From JBBSIN01 sp038232055 (GTDB lineage: Bacteria; Actinomycetota; Actinomycetes; JADGOV01), in contig JBBSIN010000032.1 of the NCBI GenBank assembly GCA_038232055.1, forward strand, positions 1 to 26,027: 26,027 nt of DNA, written 5' to 3'. How positions within the stretch are numbered: the first letter of the stretch is position 1; each line of letters opens with the position of its first letter. A program made the translations under genes and the position numbers. The notes beneath the pieces are model-generated. The model was not told where the DNA came from. It saw nothing but the letters and a program-made list of their open reading frames with translations, and searched no databases. Below, piece after piece: positions 17,007 to 23,427 of this stretch.

Positions 17007-17020
17007 GGCTCGCTCGTCAC
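16990..17020 (-). repeat. aroA: 14-bp tandem duplication over the aroA start codon
   Basis: On the minus strand the unit gtgacgagcgagcc occurs twice in tandem (17020-17007 and 17006-16993) and continues with gtg. The GTG of the second copy is the aroA start. The GTG of the first copy is in another frame and meets TGA at once (GTG ACG AGC GAG CCG TGA). The duplicate therefore adds a decoy start with a five-codon frame just ahead of aroA. Confidence 0.95.
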
Positions 17021-17249
17021 CGCGCTTCCCGGGTGCCGTCCTCGACCGGGTGTCGAGTGCCGGCCAGGCTATCGTCGGTCGAGGGATCCCGGGCGGAGCC
17101 GGTTGTCGAGGTGATCGGGGGAAATCTGGCTCGACCCCTTGCCCGGCGCCGTGAGGACAGGTAGACATCGACTTTCCGTCGGGGCCACATCGACGGGGCA
17201 GGTCGCCGCCAGCGACTGGCTCGTGGCGCCACAATCGAAAGGGAACGCC

Positions 17250-17600
17250 TTGGAGCTGGACGCGGCCCGCGAACGCCTGGAGCAGATGCTGGCCGACCTC
17301 GACCGGTCGTCCACCACGCTGCAGGGTGAGGGAGCGGGTACCGGGTCGGAGCTTTCGGTCATCGATCAGCATCCTGCCGACGTCGCCACCGACCTGCAGG
17401 ACGTGGACCGTGAGATGGCCGGGCTCGAAACGCTCGACGACCAGCGCAGGCAGGTCGAAGCGGCGCTCGCCCGTCTCGACGCCGGGACGTACGGCACCTG
17501 CGTCGACTGTGGCCGCCCGCTGAGCGAGGACCGCCTCGACGCGCGTCCCGAGGCGGCTCGCTGCCTGCCCGACCAGGCCCGCGCGGAGGAGAACCGATGA
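17250..17600 (+). CDS. TraR/DksA-type zinc finger protein, one zinc ligand replaced
   Basis: This 116-residue protein has the TraR/DksA layout: an acidic N-terminal half that could form the paired helices reaching into the RNA polymerase secondary channel, then a C-terminal zinc finger. Visible ligands are C84 and C87 (YGTCVDCG) and C105 (ARCLPDQ). The fourth position, three residues after C105, is Asp108 instead of Cys, so zinc binding may be altered. A role with RNA polymerase is inferred from the family. The start is TTG 17250, with AAAGGGAA upstream; earlier in-frame starts give a non-family N-terminus. The stop overlaps the whiB ATG (ATGA, 17597-17600), so the two proteins are probably made together. 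Confidence 0.85.
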   Translation: MELDAARERLEQMLADLDRSSTTLQGEGAGTGSELSVIDQHPADVATDLQDVDREMAGLETLDDQRRQVEAALARLDAGTYGTCVDCGRPLSEDRLDARPEAARCLPDQARAEENR

Positions 17601-17929
17601 TCCGCACCGGCCCGCTCGCCTCCGACACCCTGCGCCGCGTACGGCGCGACCCACGGTTCGTCCGTGCCGTCGAGGCCGGCGTACCACCGGCAAAGTGGCG
17701 CACCGCCGGCGCCTGTCTCGACGCCGACCCGGAGGCCTTCTTTCCGACCGCCGCTGAGGACCCGTCCCCGGCGGTGGCCGTCTGCCGGACCTGCCCGGTG
17801 CAGGGCGCCTGCCTCGCGGCGGCGCTCGAAACCGGCGAGTGTGACGGCGTCTGGGGGGCCACGACGCCGGAGGAGCGCCGGATCATGCGGCCCGCCTGGG
17901 CGCCGTTCCGGTCCCGCACCGGGTTCTGA
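17597..17929 (+). CDS. WhiB-family iron-sulphur transcriptional regulator
   Basis: WhiB-like proteins carry a [4Fe-4S] cluster and usually act by binding region 4 of the primary sigma factor. This 110-residue member has the four cluster ligands C40, C63, C66 and C72 in the usual C-x22-C-x2-C-x5-C order, plus an extra C82. The turn motif GVWGATTPEERR follows, then a short basic tail (PFRSRTGF). The N-terminus before C40 is longer than in WhiB1-type proteins. I cannot place it in a numbered Wbl subclass. It starts inside the stop codon of the DksA-like gene (ATGA), which suggests one mRNA and translational coupling. Confidence 0.93.
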   Translation: MIRTGPLASDTLRRVRRDPRFVRAVEAGVPPAKWRTAGACLDADPEAFFPTAAEDPSPAVAVCRTCPVQGACLAAALETGECDGVWGATTPEERRIMRPAWAPFRSRTGF

Positions 17930-17971
17930 CCCGGCTCGGTTCGGAACCGGACCGGCCCCCGTGTCGAGTCC

Positions 17972-18610
17972 TTGAATGTCCCGGGTACGGCGGCGACGGC
18001 TCGGCGCACGATCGAGACACCGGTGGGGCTCGCCGCGGTGGACCTCGCTGTGCCGGCTACGCCACGCCTGCTCGTCGTGCTCGGCCACGGTGCTGGCGGC
18101 GGTCCGGACAGTCCCGACCTGGCGGCGCTGGCCAGCGCCTTGCCCCTCGCCGGCTATGCGGTGGCCCGGGTCGTGCAGCCTTACCGGCTGGCCGGGCGAC
18201 GTGCCCCTGCACCGGCCGCGCAGCTCGATGCGGCGTACGCGGCCGTCGTCGAGGCGGTGCGCGGGACTGCCGACCTCCGCGGCCTGCCGGTCGTCGTCGG
18301 CGGGCGCAGCAGTGGCGCCCGGGTCGCGTGCCGCACGGCACGGGCGCTTGGTGCCGTCGGGGTGCTGGCTCTCGCCTTCCCGTTGCATCCGCGGGGGCGG
18401 CCTGAGCGCAGCCGGCTGGCGGAGCTGCTGGCGGCCGGCGTACCGACCCTGGTCGTGCAGGGCGAGCGCGACGCATTCGGTCATCCCGACGAGTTCCCGT
18501 CGACCGTCGACGTGGACAGCGTCGCGGGGGATCACGCCCTGCGGGCGGACCCGGCCGCCGTCGTCGCGGCTGCTCTCGCCTTTGTCCGGCGAGTGGCGCC
18601 GACGGGCTGA
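17972..18610 (+). CDS. alpha/beta hydrolase (KANL3/TEX30 or dienelactone-hydrolase-like)
   Basis: This 212-residue cytoplasmic protein has the core of an alpha/beta hydrolase. An early GHGAGGG turn is the oxyanion-hole region. The nucleophile elbow is G-R-S-S-G (in GGRSSGARVAC). A candidate acid is the Asp in VVQGERDAFG, and the His is in VAGDHALRAD. The pattern matches small hydrolases of the KANL3/TEX30 type, whose bacterial substrates are unknown. The TTG at 17972 is the first start; GTG at about 18023 is an alternative and would drop 17 residues of weak conservation. Neither has a strong ribosome site. The SigR-type promoter begins 9 bases after its stop. Confidence 0.82.
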   Translation: MNVPGTAATARRTIETPVGLAAVDLAVPATPRLLVVLGHGAGGGPDSPDLAALASALPLAGYAVARVVQPYRLAGRRAPAPAAQLDAAYAAVVEAVRGTADLRGLPVVVGGRSSGARVACRTARALGAVGVLALAFPLHPRGRPERSRLAELLAAGVPTLVVQGERDAFGHPDEFPSTVDVDSVAGDHALRADPAAVVAAALAFVRRVAPTG

Positions 18611-18618
18611 AACGGAGT

Positions 18619-18645
18619 GGGAATCCGGCCCCGGCGTACCGCGTT
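18619..18645 (+). promoter_or_regulatory. SigR-type promoter (GGGAAT-N18-GTT) driving sigR
   Basis: The -35 element gggaat lies at 18619-18624 and the -10 element gtt at 18643-18645, exactly 18 bases apart, which equals the published SigR/SigH consensus. Transcription would start near 18651-18653, only a few bases before the GTG at 18655. It implies that SigR activates its own gene, as in Streptomyces and mycobacteria. Confidence 0.85.
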
Positions 18646-18654
18646 GCCGTCCCC

Positions 18655-18801
18655 GTGACCGGGTCTTCCCTCCGACGATCGCGTCGTCCCAGAACGCGCT
18701 CCGCCGCACGTCCGAGAGGCGCGCCGCACCGGTCGGCACCGCCCGGGGGCGTATCCTGCGCTGCCACCGTCGGCGTCCTGCCGGCGGTCCGGCGACCGGA
18801 G
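18655..18801 (+). other. sigR: probable N-terminal extension of SigR (SigR' long isoform)
   Basis: The sigR frame is open from GTG 18655, adding 49 residues ahead of the GTG at 18802. The extension is Arg-, Ala- and Pro-rich (MTGSSLRRSRRPRTRSAARP at its start) with one Cys and no sigma-factor similarity. Its start codon lies only about ten bases after the -10 element, so the mRNA would be almost leaderless. In S. coelicolor an unstable longer isoform, SigR', is made from the autoregulated promoter and degraded by ClpP. The same layout here is an inference by analogy. Confidence 0.65.
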
Positions 18802-19455
18802 GTGAGAGCGGTCGAGGAGACCCTCGAGCAGCGCAGCGAGCGATTCGAGCGGAACGCGCTGCCGTTCCTCGACCAGCTGTACTCCGCCGCGCTGCGGATG
18901 ACGCGCAACCCCGCCGATGCCGAGGATCTCGTCCAGGAAACGTTCGCGAAGGCGTTCGCGGCCTTCCACCAGTTCGAGGAAGGCACCAACCTCAAGGCCT
19001 GGCTCTACCGGATCCTCACCAACACGTTCATCAACTCCTACCGCAAGAAGCAGCGCCAGCCCCTTCAGGCCGACAGCGAGAACGTCGAGGACTGGCAGCT
19101 CGCCCGGGCCGAGTCGCACACGTCTAGCGGTCTGCGCTCCGCTGAGGTGGAGGCGCTCGATCACCTGCCCGACTCCGACGTCAAGACGGCGTTGCAGGAG
19201 CTTCCCGACGACTTCCGGATGGCGGTCTACCTGGCCGACGTCGAGGGCTTCGCGTACAAGGAGATCGCGGAGATCATGGGTACACCGATCGGCACCGTGA
19301 TGTCCCGGCTGCACCGCGGCCGTCGCGCACTCCGGGCCAAGCTCGAGGAGTACGCGATCGATCGCGGCTTCATCCGGCCGGCCCATCTGGAGTCGCCGCT
19401 CGACGGCCAGCGCCAGAACTCACCCGCCGGCTCCCGGGCAGGTGATGGCTCGTGA
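18802..19455 (+). CDS. sigR: ECF sigma factor SigR/SigH (thiol-oxidative stress)
   Basis: SigR directs RNA polymerase to thioredoxin, protease and thiol-metabolism genes under disulphide stress. The 217-residue core form has region 2 (DQLYSAALRMTRNPADAEDL to AWLYRILTNTFINSYRKKQR) and region 4 (ELPDDFRMAVYLADVEGFAY, then EIAEIMGTPIGTVMSRLHRG). A SigR/SigH-type linker with EDWQLARAESHTSSG joins them. GTG 18802 is preceded directly by GGAG, so spacing is poor and its use rests on the family length. A TATCCT at about 18754 may be the -10 of a second, housekeeping promoter for this form. The stop overlaps the rsrA GTG (GTGA, 19452-19455), giving coupled synthesis with its inhibitor. Confidence 0.95.
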   Translation: MRAVEETLEQRSERFERNALPFLDQLYSAALRMTRNPADAEDLVQETFAKAFAAFHQFEEGTNLKAWLYRILTNTFINSYRKKQRQPLQADSENVEDWQLARAESHTSSGLRSAEVEALDHLPDSDVKTALQELPDDFRMAVYLADVEGFAYKEIAEIMGTPIGTVMSRLHRGRRALRAKLEEYAIDRGFIRPAHLESPLDGQRQNSPAGSRAGDGS

Positions 19456-19766
19456 GCTGCGGCAAGCCGCACGAGATCGACTGCGCGCATGTGATCGAGG
19501 AGGTCTACCTCTACCTCGACGGCGAGCTCGACGAGGTCGACCGCGGCAAGATCCGTATCCACCTCGATGAGTGCTCGCCCTGCCTGCAGCAGTACGGGCT
19601 CGAGCAGGAGGTCAAGGCGCTCGTCGCGCGGTGCTGCGGTCGCGATCCGGCGCCCAACGGGCTGCGGGACCGGGTGCTGATGCGGCTCCGCGAGGTTCGC
19701 GTCGAGATCACTAACGCTGAGATCAGTACCGTCGAGATTAGTACCGTCGAGTACCGCGTCGAGTAA
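19452..19766 (+). CDS. rsrA: zinc-binding redox anti-sigma factor RsrA
   Basis: RsrA holds SigR inactive in the reduced, zinc-bound state and lets go on disulphide formation. In this 104-residue protein the residues that matter in S. coelicolor RsrA fall at the same numbers: C3, C11, H37, C41 and C44 (HLDECSPC), C61 and C62. The H-x3-C-x2-C ZAS motif is therefore intact, and redox control should be conserved. The GTG start overlaps the sigR stop by four bases. The C-terminus carries a five-residue repeat (EITNA, EISTV, EISTV, EYRVE) encoded by 15-bp tandem units, unlike the usual tail. The last 29 bases overlap the 3' end of the opposing DUF5317 frame. Confidence 0.96.
   Translation: MSCGKPHEIDCAHVIEEVYLYLDGELDEVDRGKIRIHLDECSPCLQQYGLEQEVKALVARCCGRDPAPNGLRDRVLMRLREVRVEITNAEISTVEISTVEYRVE
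19704..19748 (+). repeat. rsrA: 15-bp tandem repeats in the 3' end of rsrA
   Basis: Three consecutive 15-base units start at 19704, 19719 and 19734 (gagatcactaacgct, gagatcagtaccgtc, gagattagtaccgtc), followed by a partial fourth. The last two differ by one base. They encode a repeated five-residue tail, so length changes would keep the frame. Confidence 0.9.
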
Positions 19767-20478
19767 CCGGCGACCCGGCCGGCGAGCTAGCCGGTCGTCT
19801 CGAGGCGGTACGACGCTCAGGCGTTGGGGCGCTTGCCGTGGTTGGCCTTGCTCTTCGCGCGGGCGCGACGCCGACGGGACTTCTTCGCCATGTCTTTCCT
19901 TCTCCGGAGACAGCTGTCCGCCCCAGGTAGGGGTCGGTCCATCCTCTCAGCCGCCACGGGTCACGGCGCATGGCGGCCACCACCAGCAGCGCGAGTCCGG
20001 CGGCGACGAGCAGGTCGCCGATGCTGGCGACCTCCCGGTGGAGGGGCAGCGCGACTGGTACGACGTCACCGAGCCCGCTCAGCGCCGTGCTGCCGTCGGC
20101 CAGCACGTGCCGGGGGTCGAGGCCGGCGGCGACGACATCGAGTGCCACGCCGGCCCGCGCCCCGGCGCCGGCCGAGACCGGCATCGCGCCACCGTTGGCC
20201 GCCACGACCACCGCGTTGAGCAGCAGGCCCGCGGCCACCAGCGGGATACCCGGCAGGCGCCGGTTGCGGACGAAAAAGGCCAGTGCCAGCGCGGCGGAGA
20301 GCGCCAGGCCGACGGCGTACAAGGAGCGTCCGGCCAGGCCCCCGGCGAGCTGTGCTGCGGCCGCCCCCGCGAGCAAGGGCCACGATTGCATCCGCAGAGC
20401 GGAGAGCCGGCTGAGGTTGCCACCGAGTAGCCAGCCGGCGACCACTGCGGCCACCAGCGTGCCGACGACGAGTCCCAC
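19738..20478 (-). CDS. DUF5317 family membrane protein
   Basis: This is a 246-residue protein with four or five hydrophobic segments in its first 165 residues. Family marks are NAVVVAANGGAMPVS, then ALSGLGDVVPVALPLHREVASIGDLL, which match the actinobacterial DUF5317 pattern. Function is unknown. GTG 20478 gives the expected N-terminus (MGLVVGTLVAAVVAGWLLGG), although upstream ribosome-site sequence is weak. After the last membrane segment the frame stays open for about 65 more residues of Arg/Pro/Ser-rich sequence that runs through the bL37 gene and 29 bases into the rsrA 3' end. That tail may be a real extension, or the natural stop may have been lost. It is divergent from the biotin carboxylase gene by 55 bases. 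Confidence 0.8.
   Translation of the reverse strand: MGLVVGTLVAAVVAGWLLGGNLSRLSALRMQSWPLLAGAAAAQLAGGLAGRSLYAVGLALSAALALAFFVRNRRLPGIPLVAAGLLLNAVVVAANGGAMPVSAGAGARAGVALDVVAAGLDPRHVLADGSTALSGLGDVVPVALPLHREVASIGDLLVAAGLALLVVAAMRRDPWRLRGWTDPYLGRTAVSGEGKTWRRSPVGVAPARRARPTTASAPTPERRTASRRPASSPAGSPVTRRGTRRY
19777..19796. terminator. possible short hairpin between rsrA and the bL37 gene
   Basis: A seven-base stem with one G-T pair (ggccggc at 19777-19783 with gccggtc at 19790-19796) closes a six-base loop, 10 bases after the rsrA stop. It is in the right place for a convergent terminator but is short and lacks a U-run. Confidence 0.4.
19817..19891 (-). CDS. 50S ribosomal protein bL37 (24 residues; AURKAIP1/COX24-type)
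   Basis: This tiny gene encodes 24 residues beginning MAKKSRRRRARAKSK and ending NHGKRPNA. The ending matches the actinobacterial large-subunit protein bL37, seen in mycobacterial ribosome structures and about 24 residues long there. More than half the residues are basic, as expected for an rRNA-binding peptide. A good ribosome site, GAAGGAAAG, precedes the ATG at 19891. The neighbourhood of sigR/rsrA also fits what I recall for other actinobacteria. The gene lies wholly inside the 3' part of the DUF5317 frame on the same strand, in another frame. Confidence 0.93.
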   Translation of the reverse strand: MAKKSRRRRARAKSKANHGKRPNA

Positions 20479-20533
20479 GCTCGCTAGTCTCGCTGGCCGG
20501 TGCCGGGGAAGCGAGCCGGCGGGAAGGAGCGGC

Positions 20534-21874
20534 GTGTTCGAGTCGGTACTGGTGGCCAACCGGGGTGAGATAGCCCGCCGGATCATCCGTACGGCGCAGG
20601 CCATGGGGCTGCGGGCGATCGCCGTGCACTCCGCGGCCGACGAGGGGCTGCCGTACGTGCACGACGCCGACGAGGCGGTGCTCCTCGGCCCGGCCCCGCC
20701 CGCGGCGTCCTACCTCGACGTCGACCGGGTGCTCGAAGCGGCCCGGCAGACCGGTGCCGACGCGATCCACCCCGGCTACGGCTTCCTGGCCGAGAGCGCG
20801 CCGTTCGCCGAGCGGGTGCTCGACGCGGGGCTGCTCTGGGTCGGCCCGCCGCCCGAGGCAATCGACCGGATGGGCGACAAGGTCAACGCCCGCAACCTGA
20901 TGTCCGACGCCGGCGTACCGGTCGCGCCGGGGACCCGTGAGCCGGTAACCGATGTCGATGCGGCGGTCGCCGCAGCTGTTGACGTGGGGTACCCGCTGAT
21001 GGTCAAGGCGTCGGCCGGCGGCGGCGGCATCGGGATGGGGGTGGCGGAGGACGAGGCCGCGCTGCGGGCGGCGTTCGACACGGCCCGCACCCGCGCCGAG
21101 CGCTTCTTCGGCAACCCGTCGATCCTCCTCGAGCGCTACCTCCCGCACGCGCGGCACGTCGAGGTGCAGATCCTCGGGCTGACCGACGGGCGCGTCGTCG
21201 CGCTCGGCGAGCGCGACTGCTCAGTGCAGCGGCGGCACCAGAAGGTGGCCGAGGAGACGCCCTCTCCCGGCGTGTCGACGCAGCTCCGGCGGCGGATGCT
21301 CGCCGCAGCGGTCCGGGCCGGCGAGGCGGTCGGCTACCGCAACGCGGGCACCGTCGAGTGCCTCGTCGACCCCGCCGCGCAGGAGTTCGTCTTCCTCGAG
21401 ATGAACACCCGGCTGCAGGTCGAGCATCCGATCACCGAGCTGGTGACCGGCATCGACCTGGTCGAGCAGCAGCTGCTCATCGCCGGTGGCGAGTCGGTCA
21501 CGTTCGAGCCGACCGCCGTACGCGTGCAGGGCCACGCGCTCGAGCTGCGCGTCTACGCGGAGGACCCGAAGCGCTTCCTGCCCTCCCCGGGATCGATCCG
21601 GACGTGGGCGGAGCCGACCGGGCCCGGCGTGCGCGTCGACGCCGGCTACGCGGCGGGTACGACGGTCACGCCGTACTACGACCCGCTCCTCGCGAAGCTC
21701 TGCACGTGGGGAGAGACGAGGCAGCAGGCGCTGGAACGCGCCCGCGCCGCGGTCGCCGGCTTCACGGTGGAAGGGCCGAAGACAAACCTGCCGTTCTTCG
21801 CCGAGCTGCTCGACGACGCGTCGTTCGTCGCCGGTGACTACGACACCGGCCTCGTGGCCCGCATGCGGTCCTGA
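20534..21874 (+). CDS. accC: biotin carboxylase subunit (acetyl-CoA/acyl-CoA carboxylase)
   Basis: This ATP-grasp enzyme carboxylates biotin on a carrier protein with bicarbonate and ATP. The 446-residue protein is the AccC length with no fused carrier domain. It has the N-terminal VLVANRGEIARRIIR fold and the glycine-rich lid KASAGGGGIGMGV. Next come HVEVQILG, ERDCSVQRRHQKVAEETPSP and the active-site FLEMNTRLQVEHPITELVTG, then the C-terminal biotin carboxylase domain (YAEDPKRFLPSPG). GTG 20534 is preceded by AAGGAG. The next gene is a free carrier protein, 49 bases downstream. The carboxyltransferase subunit is not in the window, so the acyl-CoA substrate is open. The symbol is for the family, not a proven pathway. 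Confidence 0.92.
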   Translation: MFESVLVANRGEIARRIIRTAQAMGLRAIAVHSAADEGLPYVHDADEAVLLGPAPPAASYLDVDRVLEAARQTGADAIHPGYGFLAESAPFAERVLDAGLLWVGPPPEAIDRMGDKVNARNLMSDAGVPVAPGTREPVTDVDAAVAAAVDVGYPLMVKASAGGGGIGMGVAEDEAALRAAFDTARTRAERFFGNPSILLERYLPHARHVEVQILGLTDGRVVALGERDCSVQRRHQKVAEETPSPGVSTQLRRRMLAAAVRAGEAVGYRNAGTVECLVDPAAQEFVFLEMNTRLQVEHPITELVTGIDLVEQQLLIAGGESVTFEPTAVRVQGHALELRVYAEDPKRFLPSPGSIRTWAEPTGPGVRVDAGYAAGTTVTPYYDPLLAKLCTWGETRQQALERARAAVAGFTVEGPKTNLPFFAELLDDASFVAGDYDTGLVARMRS

Positions 21875-21923
21875 GTCATGGTTTGATGCGCGGGCACTCG
21901 TCGTACGCCGAAAGGAAGCCCTC

Positions 21924-22139
21924 GTGGCCGAGGAAGTCCGGGCCGAGATGGTCGCCAACGTCTGGAAGATCGTCGTGTCCGAGGGCGACACCGTCGAGGA
22001 CGGCGACACGCTGGTCATCCTCGAGTCGATGAAGATGGAGATTCCGGTCATCGCCGAGGCCGCCGGCACGGTGCAGGAGCTGCGCGTCGCCGAGGGGGAC
22101 GTCGTCCAGGAGGGTGACGTCATCGCCGTCATCGCCTGA
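21924..22139 (+). CDS. biotin/lipoyl carrier protein, TB7.3-like
   Basis: This is a 71-residue single-domain biotin carrier. The biotinylated lysine is K37 in ESMKMEIPV, the classical motif. The strands around it (GDTVEDGDTLVILESMKME and GDVVQEGDVIAVIA) give the whole barrel and nothing else. Size and place beside sigR/rsrA match M. tuberculosis TB7.3 (Rv3221c), which lies by rshA and sigH. GTG 21924 has AAAGGAAG upstream. It would be loaded by a biotin ligase encoded elsewhere and charged by the carboxylase just upstream, with which it is probably cotranscribed. Confidence 0.93.
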   Translation: MAEEVRAEMVANVWKIVVSEGDTVEDGDTLVILESMKMEIPVIAEAAGTVQELRVAEGDVVQEGDVIAVIA

Positions 22140-22182
22140 TCGGTCGGTCAAGGCGGCCGGTCGCCACGCCGACAAACGGACG

Positions 22183-23274
22183 GTGAGCGCGAACCTGCCG
22201 TTGTCCGTCGAGCCACTGCTCCGTTCGCTCGTGGAGTCCGGCGGTTCCGACCTGCACTGCAAGACCGGTTCGCCGCCGCGCGTTCGGGTCAACGGCCGGC
22301 TGCGAAAGCTCGACGTGCGTGACCTCGCCGCCGCCGACACGGAGGCGATGATCCTCGAGGTGCTGCGTCCGGACCTCGCCGAGGAGTTCCACCGTACGAG
22401 CGAAGCCGACTTCGCATACTCGCTGCGCGGGGTCGGCCGCTTTCGGGTCAACGCCTTCCGAGCCCGCAGCTCGATCGGTCTGGTCTTCCGCCGGGTCGGC
22501 ATCGGGGCGCCGTCACTGTCCGAGCTGGGACTGCCGAAGACGCTCGAAGCCCTCGCTCTCGAACCGCGGGGGCTGGTGCTTGTCACCGGGCCGACCGGTT
22601 CCGGCAAGACGACCACGCTCGCGGCAATGCTCGACCACATCAACACCTACCGCGAGGTCCACATCGTCACGATCGAGGACCCGATCGAGGTGCTGCACTT
22701 CGACAAGCTGGCAATGATCAACCAGCGGGAGGTGCGCGTCGACACCGAGAACTTCACCACCGCCCTGCGGGCAGCCATGCGCCAGGACCCCGACGTGATC
22801 CTGGTCGGTGAGATGCGGGACGCCGAGACCGTGAAGGCCGCCCTCTCCGCAGCCGAGACCGGGCACTTCGTGCTCTCGACGCTGCACACCACGGACGCGG
22901 CGGAGACGGTGAACCGGGTGGTCGACTTCTTTCCCCCGCACGAGCAGCAGCAGGTGCGACTCTCGCTGGCCGGCGCGGTGCGCGGCATCGTGAGCCAGCG
23001 CCTGGTGCCCCGGGCCGACGACGCCGGTCGAGCGGTTGCCCTGGAGATCTGCCTGCACACTGGACGGATCGCCGAGGCCATCGCCGATCCGGAGAAGACG
23101 TCGAACCTGCCGGGGCTCATCGCTGACGGCGGCTTCTACGGCATGCAGACCTTCGACCAGCATCTCGTCGCGCTCCTCGACGAGGGCGCCATCACCCTCG
23201 GGACCGCGCTGTCCGTCGCGTCCAACCCGCACGACCTCACCGTCCAGCTGCGCGCGGTCGGCCTCGTCGCCTGA
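22183..23274 (+). CDS. PilT-type twitching motility/retraction ATPase
   Basis: This 363-residue cytoplasmic protein is a secretion NTPase of the PilT/PilB family, closest to PilT by length and layout. The N-terminal part has SLVESGGSDLHCKTGSPPR, a PilT hallmark. Walker A is GPTGSGKT (136-143). The Asp box is TIEDPIEVLH, Walker B is PDVILVGEMRDAETV, and the His box is TGHFVLSTLHTTDAAETVNR. An AIRNLIRE-like motif at the C-terminus is not evident, so retraction activity is uncertain. GTG 22183 gives the family N-terminus; an earlier GTG (22114) lies within the carrier gene. No other pilus gene is in the window. It may be transcribed with the carboxylase pair, 43 bases upstream. Confidence 0.92.
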   Translation: MSANLPLSVEPLLRSLVESGGSDLHCKTGSPPRVRVNGRLRKLDVRDLAAADTEAMILEVLRPDLAEEFHRTSEADFAYSLRGVGRFRVNAFRARSSIGLVFRRVGIGAPSLSELGLPKTLEALALEPRGLVLVTGPTGSGKTTTLAAMLDHINTYREVHIVTIEDPIEVLHFDKLAMINQREVRVDTENFTTALRAAMRQDPDVILVGEMRDAETVKAALSAAETGHFVLSTLHTTDAAETVNRVVDFFPPHEQQQVRLSLAGAVRGIVSQRLVPRADDAGRAVALEICLHTGRIAEAIADPEKTSNLPGLIADGGFYGMQTFDQHLVALLDEGAITLGTALSVASNPHDLTVQLRAVGLVA

Positions 23275-23341
23275 CCGGTCCTGATAGGCGCCCCTCGGAC
23301 GGTGTCGCGTCGCACCGGCGGGTCACAGGTCGAGCGGTGGC

Positions 23342-23378
23342 GGTTGTGTGTCGAGTGAATCGGCTACGGCACACAACC
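23342..23378. repeat. inverted repeat 1 with GGTTGTGTGTCG arms
   Basis: The arm ggttgtgtgtcg (23342-23353) pairs with cggcacacaacc (23367-23378) over 12 positions with one T-G pair; the 13-base loop is gagtgaatcggct with its last bases included. It lies between pilT and the YihY-type gene. The same arm sequence recurs in the repeat 80 bases downstream. Confidence 0.85.
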
Positions 23379-23427
23379 CGACGCCGAATCCGGACACGGT
23401 GCACAATATCGGCCGCCGGTCGATGAG

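Noticed and set aside
15852..17114. 420-codon open frame on the plus strand
   Set aside because: It mirrors aroA on the other strand; aroA has the complete set of family motifs.
17366..18739. 457-codon open frame on the minus strand
   Set aside because: It is antisense to the DksA-like, WhiB and hydrolase genes, all of which have family motifs and ribosome sites. Its product is Arg/Pro-rich with no recognisable domain, as expected of a shadow frame in GC-rich DNA.
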